64,000 nucleotides of DNA, from the NCBI RefSeq assembly GCF_014529535.1, contig NW_023503493.1, forward strand, positions 19,376,001-19,440,000, in the 5' to 3' direction. This document shows, piece after piece, positions 1 to 12,600 of the stretch (the stretch's first letter is position 1; each line of letters begins with the position of its first letter). Source of the stretch: Bradysia coprophila (lineage: Eukaryota; Arthropoda; Insecta; Diptera; Sciaridae). The notes below the pieces were generated by a model that did no database searches, was not told the origin of the DNA, and was given only the letters and a program-made list of their open reading frames with translations. The translations under genes and the position numbers were made by a program.

Positions 1-789
1 ATACAAAACATGTATCTGACCATTATAGGAGCAATCGTAGATCTACATGCACTCGCTCTGATTAAAAAAAATTTCGAAGTGGAAAAGAGTGCTTGCTGAA
101 ACACACATTTTTCGAAAAGCTATTTCGAGTAGCACAACACAAAGCGTTGCTCACTTATAAACCAACAGTTTGTTTTCAATTGAAATGGTAACGCCTGATT
201 TTTTTATGTTTGTGTGTAATTCACTCTGCCATTCGCGCCCATCCATCAGTTATGTATGTTACCGCTATCGAATTTGTATTGCAGCGAAATTCAAATGAAA
301 AATATATTTTATTCAATCTATTCAACGAAAGAGTTATAAATTTAGAACACACAGACACAGACTGTATCTAATTACAAAATGTTATTTCGCTGGTATACCC
401 CGGCTATGGGGTATTATATATTTGAATCGTCCATTCCAGATTATGATGTAAACTAACACGCAAATATTATATTTAAATTGGAATTGGATTTTGACTGGTC
501 GAATCGAAAAATAAATTTCAAATTACATTTCGGTTTATTTACGACAGATAATTTCAATTCGAGGGAGAACCAGAGATTAACTAATTGTTGTGCATTATGA
601 TTAATGAGCAAACGGGCTTTGCTATCAGATCCGCTGTGTCGTAATGAGGGACTTTTTCCGTGAAATTTTCTAATTTGACTGCAAATTTTTCCGTAGTAGT
701 AATTTCGGTAACAATTTGCCAGAATTCTATCAAAATCAGATCTCGGAAAGGTGATAGAAACATGTGACACTGTGTTTGAAATCATCCGT
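1..789. other. AT-rich flank, no gene seen
   Basis: No reading frame with recognisable protein similarity, no RNA gene and no clear repeat was seen. Short open frames on the minus strand around 450-875 look like chance frames in AT-rich DNA. Confidence 0.5.
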
Positions 790-1578
790 AAGTTTAGATT
801 CCCGTGAAGAATCGCCAAACTCAAATCGCCAAAAAATATTTCTTGGCGATTCTTCACATTTCGGCGATTCTTCACACTTTGGCAATTTTTCTTGGCGTTT
901 CTTCACACTTTGGCGATTTTTCTTGGCGACTTATCATTTTTTAGTGATTTGTTAATTCACCAGAAAAAATCGCCAAAGTGTTTAAAAACGCCAAGAAATG
1001 ATTTTCTTATTCTTTCCGTGGTTGTACATTTTCCAAAATTTTCTTGGCGATTCTTCACACTTTGGCGATTTCTCTTGGCGTTTTTTCACACTTTGGCGAT
1101 TTTTTACAGTGAATTACGAAATTACTAAAAAATGATAAGCCGCCAAGAAAAATTGCCAAAGTGTGAAGAAACGCCAAGAAAAATCGAAAAAGTGTGAAGA
1201 AACGCCAAACAAGCAGATGGACAGCGAACTTCGCTTGCTTCGCTGGTTATCTGCCTTCTCCACCGCCGCGCGCTCTTGTTTTTAGCCATATATGTGGTGT
1301 AATCTCGCGCAGCGCGAAAAAAGTTGAGCTACTTTTTTCTGGAGAATTACAAAATAAGTCTGAAGAAGCGCCAAGAAAAATCGCCAAAGTGTGAAAAATG
1401 CCAAGAAAAAACGCCAATCTGTGAAGAAACACCAAATGGATTTCTTAGAGCCTCTTTACAGTTTTTGGCGCTTCTTCACACACATTGGCGATTTTTCTTG
1501 GCGTTTCTTCACACTTTGGCGATTTGTTTTTATTTTGGCGATTTGAGTTTGGCGATTCTTCACGGGAATAAAGTTTAG
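790..1578. mobile_element. Fold-back element with 8-bp target-site duplication
   Basis: The 773-bp body (798-1570) has a perfect 35-bp terminal inverted repeat (799-833 and 1534-1568, starting TTCCCGTGAAG). It is flanked by the direct repeat AAGTTTAG at 790-797 and 1571-1578. The arms are built from many copies, in both orientations, of a 17-bp unit reading CGCCAAAGTGTGAAGAA or its complement. The centre (about 1205-1325) is a GC-richer stretch that is partly palindromic. There is no transposase frame, so the element is non-autonomous. Internal subrepeats recall Foldback-type elements and the 8-bp duplication recalls the hAT superfamily; the class is inferred, the structure is seen. Confidence 0.85.
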
Positions 1579-3748
1579 GACCGTGTGTTTTCACCCTTAT
1601 TCATTATAGTTTTTAGAAATGGCAAGCGTATGGCCATACATACTTATAATCTTCAAGTTGGCTTGTTCAAAGCAACACGTAATTGTTACATTAGTGATTT
1701 GTTCACAGAGGAAAAAAAAAGTTGGAAATTTTATTTCGAGGTTGTTGTTTGTGACCAATGCGTACTTTTAATTTCCTATGTCTCCCCAACACATAAACTT
1801 TTCAACCGTGCGTGGGAATATCCGTTAGTTTTTACCACGAAACGAAAAACTTTTGATCACTCTGTGGGATAAACAAGAGGTGATATAATAAAAAAAAGAT
1901 TTCACCTGAACTGTCGTCATCTTCTCAGCGCAATTGAGCTGAGAAAATAAGGTTATTCACACCGCATGTATGAAAAATATTAAACTTTTGATGCGTTTTG
2001 ACCAGCCTTTTAATACTTTCGCTATAGATCTAATTTCAGAATTCTCTGGTATCCTCAAGATTGAAATGGGTTGGCAATTAATTGATCTGTTGTACGAATG
2101 TTTTGAAATGCCATATGTCAAACGATTGAAGAAGTGGTATAGGAGGACAAGAGCCCGAGTGCATCATTTATTTTTGTCGTCTTTGCCTAGCCATTTCTAA
2201 AAGGTTACCTAGTGTTTCACAAACTTCTTCACTTAGTTCAAGCTTAGTTCATTATAAAACCAGGAAGGAGGGAAAAAAAACATATTGTAACGTTCTGGCA
2301 CACAGTAAAGTCTCTAAGTTAAGCAATCGAACGAAAAATTTAGTTGTCTCATTCACTCTTCAACTTAACTGACCTGACTGACTACATCAGGCTCCTCTTA
2401 TTCTGTTTATGAATGGAACCTTTGTGAATTCGGATATTTTACCATAAATTTATATTCTCCTCCGGTTCACACTGTTTGAACCGACCAAATGAGAAACTAT
2501 ATTTAGCGTGACCCTAACTATTTGCAATTAGTCGTAAATACTAAAAATAATTCAATTTGGTTGAGCTAAACAAAAAACCTAAATCAAAATAACTCCAAAT
2601 TCATTATGTTAATTTTCATAATGCAACGTACCTAAATTGTTCGATTCAATTTACAAACACGGTGCTTATCACCAACACTACTGGCAAATATTAAATTTAT
2701 ATGTCAAACGATGTGTTGAACTACTGTCAGCTAGAACTTTCTGTTCGCTGAGTATTCAATAAAACGCAAAATGGTGCAACATTACATTGTTTTAGCACCT
2801 CTTCTGAAACCAAAATACCCCCCAACATCAAAATATTCTATATTATATCACATGTTAACCAACCACTTTCATCCATGACATGTATGACGCTGAACATCAT
2901 GTAGACTCTTTCAGCTAACTATCGTGTGTAACACACAGACTCATATTGAAATTTAGTTTTAGGTATTGGACTGACAAATAAAACGATTCTTCACTTGCAC
3001 GTCTATGTGGCGTCTGTTTATTGTTCAAAAAATCTCATCCAATTTCAGCGAAAACGGTTTTATTTCATTGAATTAGAAAAATTAGAAAATGTTAAATTGA
3101 TCGTTGGGGCAACGGGTGTATTCGCTTCGAAAGACACAAACTGCTGTGATGTATTCAGCTAAAATGATGGAAAAAGTTACCATGGAATACTTAAAATAAA
3201 ATTTAATGGCCAAAATGTGATTTTATTGCACTAAATAATACCTCATCATGATAGAGTGGATCTGTATTATTCGGTATAGATGAAATCGAATACATTTTAA
3301 GAGAGGTGGAAGGAAAGTCACTGCTGAGAAACATTCACTCGGACATTATGAGCTGTGGTAGGCCAATTATAATGTAGCGCTTTTAACACACAGTTCTTAA
3401 TTCTACATTATTTCTTTACATTATATGGAAATACTGGGTGATGCTTGTGATGGAGCGACATTTTCGGCTTTTTGTCCAATGTGTGGTACTTTTTCTGTAA
3501 ATTTTTCATAAATTGAATAACATAATGAGGCTTGTTGTGGCTTCATACATTTATAACAAGTCCACTAATCTTTAGCTTCGGTAGTACATGGCGGAAAAAA
3601 TATTTTCGCGAATATAGGCACTGATATGAAGAGTCAGAACGACCATTCGAAATGAAAAATTAAGTGATAGTTAATTGAAGTGCACAAACTATGTTCAGGA
3701 TGTAAGAAATTAGTTGACGCTGAAAATTTAACGAATATGCTATTGGCA
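1579..3748. other. Intergenic, no gene recognised
   Basis: Two short plus-strand open frames (1585-1872 and 1970-2200) show no known family motif and no convincing splice context. No tRNA or strong repeat was seen before the composite element that follows. Confidence 0.45.
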
Positions 3749-4299
3749 CCGGGTGCCAATAGTCTCTTTATTATACTGTGGCTAATGGAACCAGGTGCCA
3801 ATAGTTTCTTTATTATTCTAATAATTGGCCATTAGCCACAGTATTATGAAGAGACTATTGGCACCCGGAGTCGGTGCCATTAGCCACAGTATTATAAAGA
3901 GACTATTGGCACCCGGAAAAATTAAAATTTGAATAAAAAATCTGGATATTTTGAAAATTAAACTTGTTTTGTACACAATCCTAGGGAATCCATCTTTTTA
4001 CAAAATGTAACGTAAAGTCGGATTGTTCGATCGTGAGGATTTGCTGTTTGTAGTGTTCGACAAAGTTCGCCGAGGGTGGAAAATTTCAATATTTTAGCCG
4101 AATATTCGAGACCGGAATCATTTTTGAAAATCTAAAAACTTGTTTTCTTTCGTTTTTGAGGCACTTTCAGCCTACCCAACAACTATCACACCTGTATAAA
4201 AAAAATAAAAAGTGACGAAAATAATTTGCCATACAAAAAGGGTACCAATTTTTGATGAAAATTTACGATAACTGCTTCAATTGCGGAACATCAAAATAC

Positions 4300-4740
4300 T
4301 TTTTGCTTGTAAAAAGTTTGGTAATGGGATGCTAAACGATAATAGCGAAGAAAAAAATATTGTTGTGAAGTAATTTCAAAAAATATTTAACTTTAACCTC
4401 AAATTTAAAACTTCGTTTTTAAGAAAAGTTGGAAAAACTGCAAGGGAATCGGAAAATTCTGGAAATTTTTTTGTAGAGAAAATAACTTTGATCTTTTAGC
4501 TTTCATTTGAGTACCCACTCAATGTTGTACGCTCATTCGTCGCTTCACAATAATTCATACAAGAAGCCTCTGCATTTGAAGTTTGAAGGGCTGAAAGGGG
4601 GGGAAGTATGGAGGGGATTTTTGGGCTACCCTTCCAAAATCTCATTTTTTTACATCCCAAACAATATCCAATCACTGGTTTTTCTCTACCCGATCTGTAA
4701 ATGTTCGGCCTTTTTTTGGTCCTTATTAACTACACTAGAA
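4300..4740 (+). repeat. Dispersed repeat, copy 1 (pairs with 44.5-44.9 kb)
   Basis: This internal part of the composite transposon is clearly but imperfectly similar, in the same orientation, to about 44,450-44,900. Shared landmarks are TTTAACTTTAA near 4387 and 44,540, and CCTCTGCATTT followed by TTTGAAGGG near 4568 and 44,727. The open frame at 4507-4746 lies within it and is not preserved in the other copy. Confidence 0.65.
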
Positions 4741-5010
4741 GTGTAAAGTAAAGGTAGTTTGATCGATCTTAGGGAATTCGTCCTTTTACGAAATTTAACA
4801 TAAAGGTGGGTTGTTCGATAGAATAAATTCTTTCACGAAATATAACGCAAATGCGTTTTGAACAATACTAGGGAATTCATCCTTCTACGAAATGTAACGT
4901 AAAGGCGGATTGTATGTACGATCCTAAGGAATTTATCCTTTTACGAAATGTAAAGTAAAGGTAGTAACTGGAATTTGTAATCAAAGGGAATCACTGGGGT
5001 TTATTCAAGG

Positions 5011-5168
5011 TGACCCGTGGTGCACCGACCTGAAGCGTGGTGCACCGAGGTGAAGCGTGGTGCACCGAAGTGAAGCGTGGTGCACCGAGGTGAAGCGTGG
5101 TGCACCGAGGTGAAGCGTGGTGCACCGAGGTGAAGCGTGGTGCACCGAGGTGAGATGAGGTGCACCGT
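5011..5168. repeat. Minisatellite, 20-bp unit, about 7.5 copies
   Basis: The unit TGCACCGAGGTGAAGCGTGG repeats exactly every 20 bp from 5021, with few substitutions. It is much more GC-rich than its surroundings. The minus-strand frame across it only translates the repeat. Confidence 0.95.
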
Positions 5169-5412
5169 CTTTGTGTTTTATATTATAGATGACGAACTCA
5201 CTAAGATCGAACAAACTACCGCCTTTACGTTACATTTCGTAAAAAGATGAATTCCCTAGGATTGTGTTCGAAACAAGTTTAATTTTCAAAATATCCGGAT
5301 TTTTTGTTCAAATTTTAATTTTTATGGGTGCCAATAGTCCCTTTATAATACTGTGGCTAATGGCACCGGGTGCGATTAGTATTTGTATAATAAAGAGACT
5401 ATTGGCACCCGG

Positions 5413-7475
5413 TTAGTTCAGATATATTTATATCCAGCAAAAACAGTTACCCGTGGTCAGGTCAAGCCTCATTTTTTACAAATACAAATAAAGTTTATTT
5501 GCAGATTTTTTCATAGCTTTTTCTTCCCTTTAATGTTTTATGTGATTATATTTATGAGTGTTTGTCCGTTGTTTCTGATCCCCCTAACTCTTCATCACGT
5601 TGCTCTCAATGAGGCTACACCGATTTATTCAATTTTTCATTGTCGATTTAATTCCAGGTGCTTTTCAGCCGTATTAATGGGAAAGCTCAGACAGTTTAGT
5701 TTCTTGAAAGTCGGGTGGCGTGTAACCTTTTATCTTGAACTGAATTCCATCTGCTTATCCATTTAATTTATCTGTATATGCTCGAAGAAGCAGTCGAATT
5801 TTGGGTGAAATATACCTGATGCCTGGAGCATATGCCAATAATGTTACGTTTGGTAAACAATCTATGTGAACAATTTTCAAGATAATCAGACTGATTATAG
5901 TTTTGAGAAGAGTGTGATGATGTTGATGCATCTCATTTAATCAAGAAATTCCTTAGAGCGGCAATCTCCTTTTCATTATTTCGCAACATAAGGGGAAAAT
6001 TATCTAGTTCATGATTTTAATTATTATTAGTGCAAATGCTCCCTCATCACCATCATCTATCTATGCACTAAATATATATTCAGTCAAGAGCATACATCAG
6101 AATTATATTGTCAACCTCCCAACGAGAAGCTTTCGAAAATGTTTTGCATTTCATTTTATACACAAAATTCGCTCCTTGAAAAATATCAAGAACATCACCG
6201 ACGCGAGACGCGACACAAGGCTTCCACGTTTGAATTGGAGTGTATGGAATGTTTCACGCAGTTGGTCTCATATTTATTGGATGTTGCAAATTGTGGTTGC
6301 AAGTTTAATAGAAAACATAAGTTTTACTATTAACACTTCAGAACAGAAACCAATTAGATAATCTCGTTTAAGACAAGTCTTACATTTCGTTCGTGTAAAT
6401 TTAGATCCATATGTTCATACTGCAGTATTTTTCCATTCATTTTTTTTTTTGAAATGATGGAACGGTTTATTGCATCACTGCAAATAATGTAGGACCGATT
6501 AATGACCATCTAAATAAAATATTTGTTGTCCTATTACTTTTCATGAGTTTTCAGTCATGAAATTAGGACACAAGCTGAAAAGGGTGAACGCCCCATGTGT
6601 GTATGTATGGTAACGTATGTCTATACGCAAATGTTCAGAGGGATTCTTTTGAAAATCCACCTATCAAAATCGGACCCATTTCGTCTGGGATTGATATATA
6701 CATGGTTTGAAAGGTCTTTGCCAGTAGACCTTAAAACAGGCCTCACACAGTCTCGAGCCACACCTGGTTGCTGGTGGAAGATCTCCGAAGTTGGAAAAAT
6801 AGTGTTTTTTATCCGAATTTTTTGGCCGTTATAAATGATCGTTCCGGGTGAGATTGGGCTCGTTGGAAAGCTGAGCTTAAGTACTTTCGGGTCATGCCTA
6901 GTTTGATTAGATTCATTGATATATGTTTGCAAAAATTTCCAAGACAAATTTTCAAAATCTGTGTGAACTTTAGACAGGTCTGGGCTGGTACTGATGACGC
7001 TTAATGTGAACCTAACATGCTAGTTGTATCATACATTGTCTAAGCTTTCCCTTGATACCTCATTTGTAGTGCTGGTGGTTGCTGACATAACAGAACTTTA
7101 TGTTAGTACAACCGCTACTCGTAAAACTCGCCAGTAAAACTCCGGCTGTTAAAATTAAAATTAAGAATCAAAAAATCCTTCGAAATATTTCCTCGTTAAA
7201 AACTACCAAATAATTCTAATTTGCTTTACTTGAAGCACATGAATAAAATATGACGATTCGTTCGCAGTTCGCACTTATGTGTTACCCTTCATATCGTATG
7301 TCGAGTGAAAAACATGGTTGGATAAAAAATGAAGCAATAGTTTATCGCGATATCCCAATTCGATTTCCTCTTAAAAACCTTTTCTTTTTTTTGAATCGAC
7401 TAACATTTACAAAAGCTTTTTCGTAACAATTGTCTGTTTAACAGGTTTGGTTTAATAATAAAAAAAAAAGTCACA
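5413..7475. other. Intergenic, no gene recognised
   Basis: Open frames at 5383-5766 and 6011-6361 (plus) and overlapping frames on both strands at 6595-6947 show no family motif. The last block (about 6600-6960) is less AT-rich and could be a decayed repeat or a lost exon; I cannot decide. Confidence 0.4.
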
Positions 7476-7548
7476 AATCCCTTGTGGGGTTCGAACCCAC
7501 GACCTTTGGATTAGAAGTCCAACGCGCTTTCCACTGCGCCAAAGGGAC
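7476..7548 (-). tRNA. tRNA-Arg (anticodon TCT), copy 1
   Basis: This folds as a full 73-nt cloverleaf: 7-bp acceptor (GTCCCTT with AAGGGAT, first pair G-U), 4-bp D stem GCGC/GCGC, 5-bp anticodon stem TTGGA/TCCAA with loop CTTCTAA, and 5-bp T stem GTGGG/CCCAC with loop TTCGAAC. The anticodon TCT reads AGA, arginine. A run of T on the minus strand just past the 3' end is a typical RNA polymerase III terminator. All stems are intact, making this the best functional candidate of the three. Confidence 0.93.
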
Positions 7549-8495
7549 TACGATTCCGTCATATGAAAAGTCTAATACAATTTTCTGATCATGGAGATTT
7601 TAAGCATGGCGAGTATATGTTATTTAAGTAAAGACAGTGAAAATTGAATCTCTATTGAATCTTTGACAACAAATATCTCAAGGAGAGAAAAAGCAGTCTG
7701 GCAATTATTCTAAAAGGTGATTCATTTTGAGGAAAATGCTTTTTCGACCTAATGACGTTCGATTGGCGTGAAAAATCAACGACCTGAGAAAAGGTGCCAC
7801 TATTTTCCACTGCAAGTCATTGATTCATATAAAGGTATTCGGCATTTCTTCTGATAGTTTGAAACACAGTTTGCAAAAATCTCCGAAGAAGAAATACTAA
7901 AAAATAAAAATTCTCCCACAAAATGAGATTTTTCAGTTTTTTTCTTAGCTATAATTATTTTCCCGACAGTACACGTCTTAACAAATTTTCATTGAATGAA
8001 AGGCACCCACTGAGAAAATAATGCGCTTTGTTGTTTTTTTTGAGGAAATTTAATCGAATAGGTGCCACTCATATTTTTTACAGATTTTGTTATTAAAAAT
8101 CATCCTTGTATTTTCTTTGTTACAGTATGTTCATCTTTAAAAAGCACAATCGGAGTTTTAAGTCATCGATGTTCCAAGTCAAGAAAGTTCTTCCCAGTGT
8201 ATGATCTTTTGGCGTGAAATTTGAATTCGCTGAGAAACTTTCCAATATTGTGCCAAAATATCATAACCTGGAAAAATTTATGACTTTTAAAACTCTAAAA
8301 ATTCTTAAATATGTTGCGAACTAAAAAAAAAACCCACTGCAATAAATTTCTATCCGGTTCCGGGTTGTTACGAATTCAAATATAAATAGGTTACCGCGAA
8401 AAGATCATGCAGTCTCATCGACTAACCATTACAAATGCTTTTTCGTAGAAATTTAAGCTTGTTTGATCAACAGGTTTAATAATAAAAAAATCTCA

Positions 8496-8568
8496 AATCC
8501 CTTGTGGGGGTCGAACCCACGACCTTTGGATTAGAAGTCCAACGCGCTTTCCACTGCGCCAAAGGGAC
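8496..8568 (-). tRNA. tRNA-Arg (anticodon TCT), copy 2
   Basis: All stems match copy 1. The only change in the body is in the T loop, which reads TTCGACC instead of TTCGAAC and slightly alters the internal B-box promoter. A T run follows on the minus strand. Confidence 0.9.
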
Positions 8569-8784
8569 TGTGATTTAGTCATATGAAAAGTCCAATATAG
8601 CCATCAGAGCAATCATTATGGTCTGGTAAAATTAAAAACTGTTAAGAATCAGTAAATCCTTCAAAATATTTCCTTGTTGACAACTATCAAATTATTCTAA
8701 TTTGCTTTACTTGTAGCATATGAAAGCATATGAATTGAAGCTTGTTTGATTAACATGTTTAATTAAAAAAAAAAAAAAAAAACA

Positions 8785-8857
8785 AATCCCTTGTGGGGGT
8801 CGAACCCACGACCTTTGGATTAGAAGTCCAACTCGCTTTCCACTGCGCCAAAGGGAC
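8785..8857 (-). tRNA. tRNA-Arg (anticodon TCT), copy 3, D-stem mismatch
   Basis: Same cloverleaf and the same T-loop change as copy 2, plus one substitution that turns the 3' strand of the D stem from GCGC to GCGA and breaks its outer pair. It may be a decaying copy. A long T run on the minus strand lies directly downstream. Confidence 0.82.
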
Positions 8858-8982
8858 CGTGATTTCGTCATATGAGAAGTCCAATATAGTCATCAGAGCA
8901 ATCAATATTTCACAAAACATTTCCGTTAGAACAAAATCAATTTTACTTGCAGCAAGTAAAATACGTAATTGTTTGGAGATTA

Positions 8983-9059
8983 TTATTTTGCTACGAGGTA
9001 TTATAGCCCTCGCCTTCGGCTCTGGCTACAAACCTCTCTCTCTCTCTCGGCAAAATAAA
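8983..9059. repeat. Hairpin with CCTTCGGC core (A)
   Basis: Imperfect inverted arms (TTATTTTGC against GCAAAATAAA, then a purine-rich part) surround the core CTCGCCTTCGGCTCTGGC at about 9008-9025. The core resembles that of hairpins near 34.3, 34.5 and 54.7 kb, while these arms do not. Confidence 0.55.
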
Positions 9060-9543
9060 ACTCTCCTTCACGTAAAGATGTTGAAAATTCGATCAACTTT
9101 ATTGAAGTTTCGGCAATAAATGTTTCAAAAAAAGAAAAAAAACGGCTTCATGTAGAAGCGGTACATTTTGTGAAATGATGCATTCTCGGAAAAAAAGACG
9201 AAAAGCAACTGTTTCTGCTGGAAGTCACTGTTTATTTTAAAATTATTCGGCGTGCCTTCTGACACAGTCGTTTTGTTGGAAATACTTACAGTTTGCAAAA
9301 ATCTCAGAAGAAAGACGAAAAATTAAAAATCTCCGCACAAAATGACAATTTTCAAGTAAGTGTCGTTTTAAATAACAATTTTATTTTAATTATTTTACAC
9401 GAACTGTGTAAATACAAAGTAGACGTCTTTACATTTCCACAAAATCTTTTTATTGGGTGATAGGATCCCACTGTTCAGTTAGACAAAACTATGTGCTTTG
9501 CTGTGTTTTTGTTGTTTGGGTTGCTTAAACTAAGTGTAATTGT

Positions 9544-9635
9544 TTGTAAGTTATTGTTTTGACTTGTGCGATTACTCCACTCGCCTCTGGCTTGTTCCGC
9601 AAAAGCTCACACATGCCAAAACAACAAACTTACAA
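9544..9635. repeat. Hairpin with related core (B)
   Basis: The arms TTGTAAGTTATTGTTTTG and CAAAACAACAAACTTACAA are near-complementary. The centre CCACTCGCCTCTGGCTTGTT is a diverged match to the core of hairpin A. Confidence 0.5.
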
Positions 9636-9636
9636 G

Positions 9637-12600
9637 CAAGGACGGCATATACTATTTCAAATTAAAAGAAATTTAATTTAGTCTTCGTGTACGTCATTCG
9701 ATTGAACTTTAGCAAAAGTTCCAAAAGTTGCTTTCAGAAAAAGGTTAAAGCATCACCGCTCAATGAAACACATATTTTCCCTTCAGCAAAGATTGTATTT
9801 AATATATCTGCGAATGATTTATGATTATTCCTTCAAATGTTCGTAAATATTGAAGCCAAAATATTTCGGGATTTCTTTAACATCAATTTGTGCAATGTGG
9901 TCTACTGTTGCTTCACCAATTAAACAACGTTCCATAGAAAAGTATTTGTTGTTTTATGTGCTATATCTTATAGCATTTGCTTAACATATTTCTTAGATTC
10001 ATTTTTAAAAACATCTCCTGACCTTCCAACAACTGTATTATGCCAGCAATGAAATTAAATTTAATTTTCCTAAACGCATTACTGTTGGAAATGGACAAGA
10101 AAATTTCTAATTCCGCACATTTTTATGGTCTCCATGATGCTATACACACACACACACACAGGCTGAAGCTTCGGGTAGTTGTGCTAAAAAAGCAGAGAGA
10201 GAATACTATTAGATTAGGTCCCTCAAATTTGTTACACCAAACGCTTACGGCTTCATTTATCCAACCCAAACTTAAATTCCAATCAAAATATTGAAGAGAA
10301 AAATGCTACACAGAGCACAATGAAAAAGCGATAAAATCCTCATATATTGCCAATTTGATACCCATAAAAAGATTACCTTTTACTGCCACTGCCAATTTTC
10401 AACATACAAAAAATGTAAAAAAAATTGTTTCTCGTTATATGAAGCGTGTACACCGAAAACGAAATTATAATATACAAGAATGTATGCTCGTGTGACTCAA
10501 AGTTGATTGTCATACTTTTCGATTTTACCATGCCAAACATATTGTCTCCATAAACCATATAGAAAAATTGAATTTATGTAACGAAAAAAAAATTGTCAGA
10601 TTGCTTTGACAACCCTGTGTGTGAGTGCTATACTACACAATTCCGACCAACAGTAATATTATAGCTAGCTTCAAGAATCGTACGGGTAACAAAAGGCAAT
10701 ATAAATTTTCACATTCATATGACACGAGAAATTTGTGTGAAGGGAAATGCTCGGGATTTCTTACTGCATTAGAAAACAGCGTGAACACACTGTGAGCAGT
10801 TGTTTTTTTTTGTAGAATGGTGGAATCAATTGGAAATGTATGGATTCATAGTTGAGCGCTTTCATTCAGACATCATAATATGACGTATCCATTCAGAAAA
10901 CCATTGTGAACAATGATGGGAAGGTTGCGTTTACGACTGCGAGGTCAGAAACGAATAGTACATTAGTATGTGAGGGAAGTAATTTGATATCTCGTATCCA
11001 GATGAGTAAGAGCATCCGAGTGCTTCACCCCGAAATACTTTAACTCATCGTGATACGGGACATTACATTATTTCCTGAGTGTAGTATAGTGCTTTACCTT
11101 ACAAGCGAGGTAAAGAGTTTTCCCTAGGGAGGGAAACTTCACTACTTGGGAAGTCAGTAAGGTGGAACAATAATTTCCCACTTATCCCTCTAGAGCATTT
11201 TTTGTTTATCTCGGAATCTATGTTCTCGGCAGATGAAAAAGCATATGCAATTCTTACCAAAATTGTTATCTTGATGTGTGGTCATTACGGTTCTCGCCCA
11301 GCTCGACCAGCAATTCCCACACGTCTCGAAAAAAATTTATCAAGAGGTGTCTTATATTACATGCTACATGCGTGAAAAACCGTACTTTTCGTGTTTCAAG
11401 CACCACTTTCGATGCCCTCCTCAACATGAAAAATCGTGTGTTTATTGTGCCTCGGATCAACAAAATTCACACGAAAACTCTGCTTTTAATATTTTTATCC
11501 CTTGTATTGTAACAGTACATTAAGTCCGAGGTTCTAAATTTTTATTTTGACGAGTTTGGATCTTACGGCCCATCACATTATAGGCAGAGTGATGAATCAT
11601 AATTTTAAAATTTGCCTTTATTTCAACTTGCATTTAGTTTGCAAATTAATTACTCAGCAACCCGTCTGGTATAGTTAAGCAACTAAAAATTAGTTGAATA
11701 AAAGTGATAAAGATTATAGGGGATTTGTGGATGTTTCTTCATGTTGTATATAATATAGACTTTCTCTTTGTTCATCGCATAACAGTGACTAATGTTGTCT
11801 TATTGCAAAATCCATCGTAAACTATTGTAGTGCAATATTTGTGAAATAAGTTAAATAATCAATTTCCACTTGCAGTTGGTAAAAGATACTTGTGTTTAGT
11901 GCCGTTCATAAGGATTACTTTTAACAGAACGTTTACAGCCATAAAGTTTAGATTTTCATCGTTTTGTTGGTCATAGATTTTTGTCGAAAGAATGATGTAG
12001 GATTGTTTCACCGTAAAAAATATTCTAGGAAGCCAAATGTTTTTTAATTGTTAACGTTCTCAAAAAATGGTTCTTATCAACACCAGTTGTAAATTGCAAC
12101 ATTGTACAATATAACAACCTGCAACTTTTCATCATCAATGGAAGTGTTTCGTCACAATCCACAGAAATACCACATGCGCCCACTCGTTACAGAATATTTC
12201 GTATTTCTCAGTGTAGACACAATGCGTGATACCAGTATAATATGCATACGCCACGTTAAATTATACATCGTGTGCAAACAATATATTCATTTTTGTACAA
12301 GTCAAATTTTCAGTGATCGGTATCATGTTGGCATGCGAAAAACATATCAGCCTCTTCTCTTTGTATTTTCCACTTTGTATTCATATCGTGTTTTGATTTG
12401 CAGCCTCTAAAATGTATTTTTGTTGAAAATTGGGTTTCGACTGGTTCAACATCACCATATGCGATGTGATACGGAAAAGCGTCTTTCATACCATTGCTTT
12501 TTCACTGACACTTTTCATTTTTTTTCTATTTTCTTTTTTCAGTATTTTCTAAATAACTTGAGCCCACTGTGCCCATACCTGAATTCATCGGAATATTGGC

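Larger units (their letters stand above)
3749..5412. mobile_element. Composite non-autonomous transposon with layered inverted repeats
   Basis: The ends are inverted copies starting CCGGGTGCCAATAGTCTCTT (left from 3749, right ending 5412). Just inside lie further palindromic copies of the same motif (3780-3916 and 5325-5400). A second, longer inverted repeat of about 125 bp follows (3908-4032 against 5204-5332), with scattered substitutions. Short diverged subrepeats of that arm recur at about 4770-4960. A 20-bp minisatellite sits near the right arm. There is no coding capacity. The same terminal motif bounds the 28.7-30.2 kb element, which suggests a family. No target-site duplication could be fixed. 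Confidence 0.75.
7440..9520. repeat. Tandemly duplicated segment carrying tRNA-Arg genes
   Basis: Flanks of the three tRNA genes are homologous. The A-rich stretch and TTTAATAATAAA-like sequence recur on the low-coordinate side, and CATATGAAAAGTC followed by CCAATATAG on the high-coordinate side. Beyond copies 1 and 3 the similarity resumes in diverged form (about 7740-8040 against 9150-9510, both with CAGTTTGCAAAAATCTC). The tRNAs therefore multiplied by segment duplication, not by separate insertion. Confidence 0.75.

Noticed and set aside
3745..3920. Palindromic direct repeats considered as a CRISPR array
   Set aside because: Spacing is irregular, units occur in both orientations, and the host is an animal.
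5005..5214. Minus-strand open frame with repeated TSVHHASPRCTTLHLG
   Set aside because: It is a direct translation of the 20-bp minisatellite.
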